7,046 bases of DNA from Planctomycetaceae bacterium (GTDB lineage: Bacteria; Planctomycetota; Planctomycetia; Pirellulales; Thermoguttaceae), in the NCBI GenBank assembly GCA_031283515.1, contig JAITBS010000108.1, forward strand, positions 1 through 7,046. Direction: 5' to 3'. Numbering within the stretch: position 1 is the stretch's first letter; each line of letters begins with the position of its first letter. The notes under the pieces were generated by a model. That model searched no databases, had not been told where the DNA came from, and was given only the letters and a program-made list of their open reading frames with translations. The translations under genes and the position numbers were made by a program. Positions 5,545 to 7,046 of the stretch are shown piece after piece.

Positions 5545-6366
5545 ATGAAGTCCAGAATTTTGATGGCCGCTCTCGTTGTCACCCTGTTGATGGGCGTTCG
5601 GGTTTTTGCGAGCGATTGTGGTCCGTGTGACCCTGCGAGTGATCCCTGTGGCGCGTGCGACAGTTGCAACAAATCATGTGACCTGTTTTCAGGTCTCAAA
5701 AAACTTGTTGATGGCCGTCCTTTCGCGACAAGTGACTGCGGTCCATGTGACGGAGTCGTTGCTTGTTCACCTTGTGATGAAGCCGCTTGCAACCCATGTG
5801 ACGAAATCAGTTGTGATGATGTTGGCGGTAAAAAATTCACATTTGGCAAACGGCTGAAAAGTTTGTTTGCAACCAAGAATTGTAATCCGTGTGATGAAGT
5901 CGGAGATTGTGGTCCGTGTGATGAAGTTGGCGATTGCAATCCCTGCGATGTAGTCAGTGACTGCAATCCTTGTGATGATGCTGATGGTTGTAGCCCTTGT
6001 GATTCTCACAGAAAGTTTTCACTCCGAAAATTTTTCAAAGGCTTCAAATTAGCTGGTCGTTGTGATGATGGTTGTGGTTCCCCTTGCGATGAAATCGGTG
6101 ATTGCAATCCTTGTGATGATGCCGGTTCTTGCGATGGAAGTTGCAATCCGTGTGATGAAATTGACTGTAATCCGTGCGACAATAGTTGCGGACAAAAGTT
6201 CGGTCATTTGTTTGACAAACCACGACGTAACATAAAGAAATTTTTTGATGGTTTTTCGTTTGGAAAATGCGATACCGGTTGCAATCCATGCGATGCTATC
6301 GGACCGTGTGATGTTTCGTGTATTGGAACACCTGCCGCTTCTCAGCTCCCCGAAGCCGGAAAATGA
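5545..6366 (+). CDS. Exported protein with CxPCD repeats and basic linkers, function unknown
   Basis: This 273-residue protein has a Sec signal peptide (MKSRILMAAL..., cleavage expected after VFA22). The mature 251 residues hold 39 cysteines. The motif C-[N/G/S]-P-C-D occurs 13 times, plus one CGSPCD. Four acidic cysteine clusters (25-45, 64-90, 113-152, 173-215) and a C-terminal one (242-259) are separated by basic, phenylalanine-rich linkers: about 46-62, 92-112 (KKFTFGKRLKSLF), 154-172 (RKFSLRKFFKGFK) and 216-241 (KKFFDGFSFGK). From C113 to C149 the motif repeats exactly every nine residues. The linker at 97-107 shares F-x-F-G-K-R-L-x-S with the other exported protein. CGPC equals the thioredoxin active site, but no thioredoxin fold is present. 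Envelope cross-linking by disulfides, metal binding or electrostatic self-assembly are all possible. It has its own long leader and a strong terminator, so it is probably monocistronic. Confidence 0.9.
   Translation: MKSRILMAALVVTLLMGVRVFASDCGPCDPASDPCGACDSCNKSCDLFSGLKKLVDGRPFATSDCGPCDGVVACSPCDEAACNPCDEISCDDVGGKKFTFGKRLKSLFATKNCNPCDEVGDCGPCDEVGDCNPCDVVSDCNPCDDADGCSPCDSHRKFSLRKFFKGFKLAGRCDDGCGSPCDEIGDCNPCDDAGSCDGSCNPCDEIDCNPCDNSCGQKFGHLFDKPRRNIKKFFDGFSFGKCDTGCNPCDAIGPCDVSCIGTPAASQLPEAGK
5881..6003 (+). repeat. 27-bp (nine-residue) coding tandem repeat
   Basis: Five consecutive units, beginning at codons 113, 122, 131, 140 and 149, encode CxPCD followed by four residues such as EVGD. The DNA copies differ mostly at third positions (TGT/TGC, CCG/CCC/CCT), so the peptide rather than the DNA is conserved. 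The last unit loses its four-residue tail to the next basic linker. Confidence 0.85.
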
Positions 6367-6396
6367 GAGAACGTCAACCTCCGAAGACGTAACAAT

Positions 6397-6438
6397 AAAA
6401 GCCTTTCGTTCGGTTATCCAACGAAGGGCTTTTTTTTT
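6397..6438 (+). terminator. Rho-independent terminator of the CxPCD gene
   Basis: AAAAGCCTTTCGTT (6397-6410) pairs with AACGAAGGGCTTTT (6420-6433), 14 pairs with one G-U, around a 9-base loop. It runs into nine consecutive T (6430-6438) and begins 31 bases after the stop codon. Confidence 0.95.
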
Positions 6439-6790
6439 GTTATTTGCGTACTCACCGTTACCGGTTAGGAAAAAATAATGTATCTGTTCAATTGAATAAT
6501 TTCTCAATTTGTTTACGGCAGGAAATGAAAAGGTAAGTGACCTCTCCCAAACCTCATTTCCACCTAATTTTCCTAATAAAACAACCTCAGTAGCAAAAAG
6601 AGAATAGCAACAACCTCATTATCTCATTGTTCCGTATTTTCTTAATAGTGTAATCGGTTATTGATAAACTTTACCGATTATTCCAATAATATGACTAATT
6701 TAAGATTCTTTGGAAGAAAAAGTACGGAAATGTAGAGTTCTTTGATTTAGTAATTGGGAAACTTCTCTCGATAACCTTCCTATCGACCAG
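6439..6790. other. Intergenic stretch without a recognisable gene
   Basis: This AT-rich stretch has stops in all frames, and no frame with a ribosome binding site and plausible composition. It holds a palindrome TTCAATTGAA (6487-6496) and three copies of AACCTCA (6550, 6583, 6612; the last two extended to CAACCTCA). It also holds an inverted repeat TAATCGGT (6651-6658) / ACCGATTA (6673-6680) with a 14-base spacer, possibly an operator. I see no RNA gene. Confidence 0.5.
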
Positions 6791-6881
6791 ATGTCCGATT
6801 TACATTTTTTACATTGTCGGATATTGTTGTCGTTTACGCCTATTGTCCGAGTCCATTACGGTAAGGACTTCGTTAAAGACA
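6791..6881 (+). promoter_or_regulatory. Possible structured leader before the poly-G gene
   Basis: ATGTCCGA (6791-6798) can pair with TCGGATAT (6817-6824), 8 pairs with one G-U. Next, CGA-GTCC (6848-6854) pairs with GGAC-T-TCG (6865-6872) with a single bulge. TGTC (6844-6847) and GACA (6878-6881) close around it. The stems lie 75-165 bases before ATG 6956. No convincing -35/-10 pair was found near them. They may form a leader comparable in position to that of the CxPCD gene. Confidence 0.28.
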
Positions 6882-6940
6882 AAGGACATTTATTCGCAGT
6901 AAGTGTTGTACTACAAAGCATTTACTTGCAAAAAAATTTC

Positions 6941-6946
6941 AAGGAG
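6941..6946 (+). promoter_or_regulatory. Ribosome binding site deciding the start at 6956
   Basis: AAGGAG lies 9 bases before ATG 6956. It makes that codon the likely start even though the same frame is open back to an ATG at 6791 without a site. Confidence 0.75.
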
Positions 6947-6955
6947 AAGCAAACA

Positions 6956-7046
6956 ATGAGAAAAAAAGAGAATTCTCAAAGATGGGGGGGGGGGGGGCAA
7001 TCCTGTTAGTCTAGGTAAGGCCGGCTCGCAGTCGGCGCGCCGGTTT
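6956..7046 (+). CDS. Start of a probable phase-variable surface protein, frame broken by poly-G, cut by window edge
   Basis: From ATG 6956 the frame reads MRKKENSQRW, then glycines from a run of 14 G, then QSC and a stop at 7007-7009: 17 residues in the given sequence. If the run had 13 or 16 G the frame would instead continue as NPVSLGKAGSQSARRF and stay open to the window edge; 15 G also gives a stop, at TAG 7013-7015 of this sequence. Codons in that open frame end mostly in G or C (GCC GGC TCG CAG TCG GCG CGC CGG), unlike the surrounding AT-rich DNA. A short basic N-terminus ending in Arg-Arg-Phe is what precedes the GFTLVELL pilin-type methylation helix in planctomycete DUF1559 proteins. 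That helix would lie just outside the window, so the family assignment is inference. Confidence 0.5.
6984..6997 (+). repeat. Homopolymer run of 14 G inside a coding start
   Basis: Fourteen consecutive G lie in an AT-rich region, starting in codon 10 (TGG) of the gene at 6956. Runs of this length slip during replication and switch reading frames in known bacterial contingency genes. The given length puts the downstream frame out of register. It is also the type of sequence where read or assembly errors in length are common. Confidence 0.9.

Noticed and set aside
5538..5966. Minus-strand frame with repeated SHGPQSPTSSHG
   Set aside because: It is the complement of the CxPCD repeats; the repetition is inherited from the real gene, and there is no ribosome binding site.
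5881..6200. CRISPR-like regular repetition
   Set aside because: The units are 27 bases, coding, diverged at third positions and have no unique spacers; this is a protein repeat.
5545..6366. Thioredoxin-like activity because of CGPC motifs
   Set aside because: The motif is repeated many times with no surrounding thioredoxin fold, so the motif alone does not support that function.
6550..6618. Three copies of AACCTCA as an iteron array
   Set aside because: Seven-base copies with unequal spacing (33 and 29 bases) and no replication gene nearby are too weak to call an origin.

Overview
The window looks like a piece of an AT-rich planctomycete chromosome. Three things suggest this. The membrane protein at the left is a double ABC-2 permease of the type common in Planctomycetes: it opens with MLIGPVFTRE, and its second half opens with NPIIWREI. 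The acetolactate synthase carries the MSGADIL start and NEQGGGFAAQG segment I associate with planctomycete IlvB. Two stretches look like pieces of the planctomycete DUF1559 pilin-like family. The assignment rests on recalled family patterns, not on a search.

Left part, minus strand (1-3930). Reading leftward there is an ilvB gene with a plausible promoter, then a 124-base gap containing repeats and a possible hairpin, then the permease gene. The first 13 codons of a further gene follow 2 bases after the permease stop. IlvB makes the acetohydroxy acids for branched-chain amino acids. The permease is an export or membrane-maintenance component whose ATPase partner is not next to it. No ilvN small subunit is visible.

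Middle part, plus strand (3931-6438). Diverging from ilvB are two genes for exported cysteine-rich proteins of unknown function, 169 and 273 residues long. Each has a clear signal peptide and a strong ribosome binding site. They share a short basic-aromatic module, F-x-F-G-K-R-L-x-S. The larger one is built from CxPCD repeats in acidic clusters separated by basic, phenylalanine-rich linkers. Between them lie a long strand-specific hairpin, a decayed reading frame resembling a DUF1559 C-terminus, and a leader of about 350 bases with three good hairpins. The second gene ends in a textbook Rho-independent terminator.

Right part (6439-7046). About 500 bases without a convincing gene lead into a small start region with a strong ribosome binding site and an ATG at 6956. 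Ten codons in, the frame is broken by a run of 14 G. With 13 or 16 G the frame would stay open to the window edge and end in an Arg-Arg-Phe, like the sequence just before a pilin-type FTLVELL helix. I read it as a candidate phase-variable surface-protein gene, in the OFF state here. This is the most interesting signal in the window, although a sequencing or assembly error in the run cannot be excluded.
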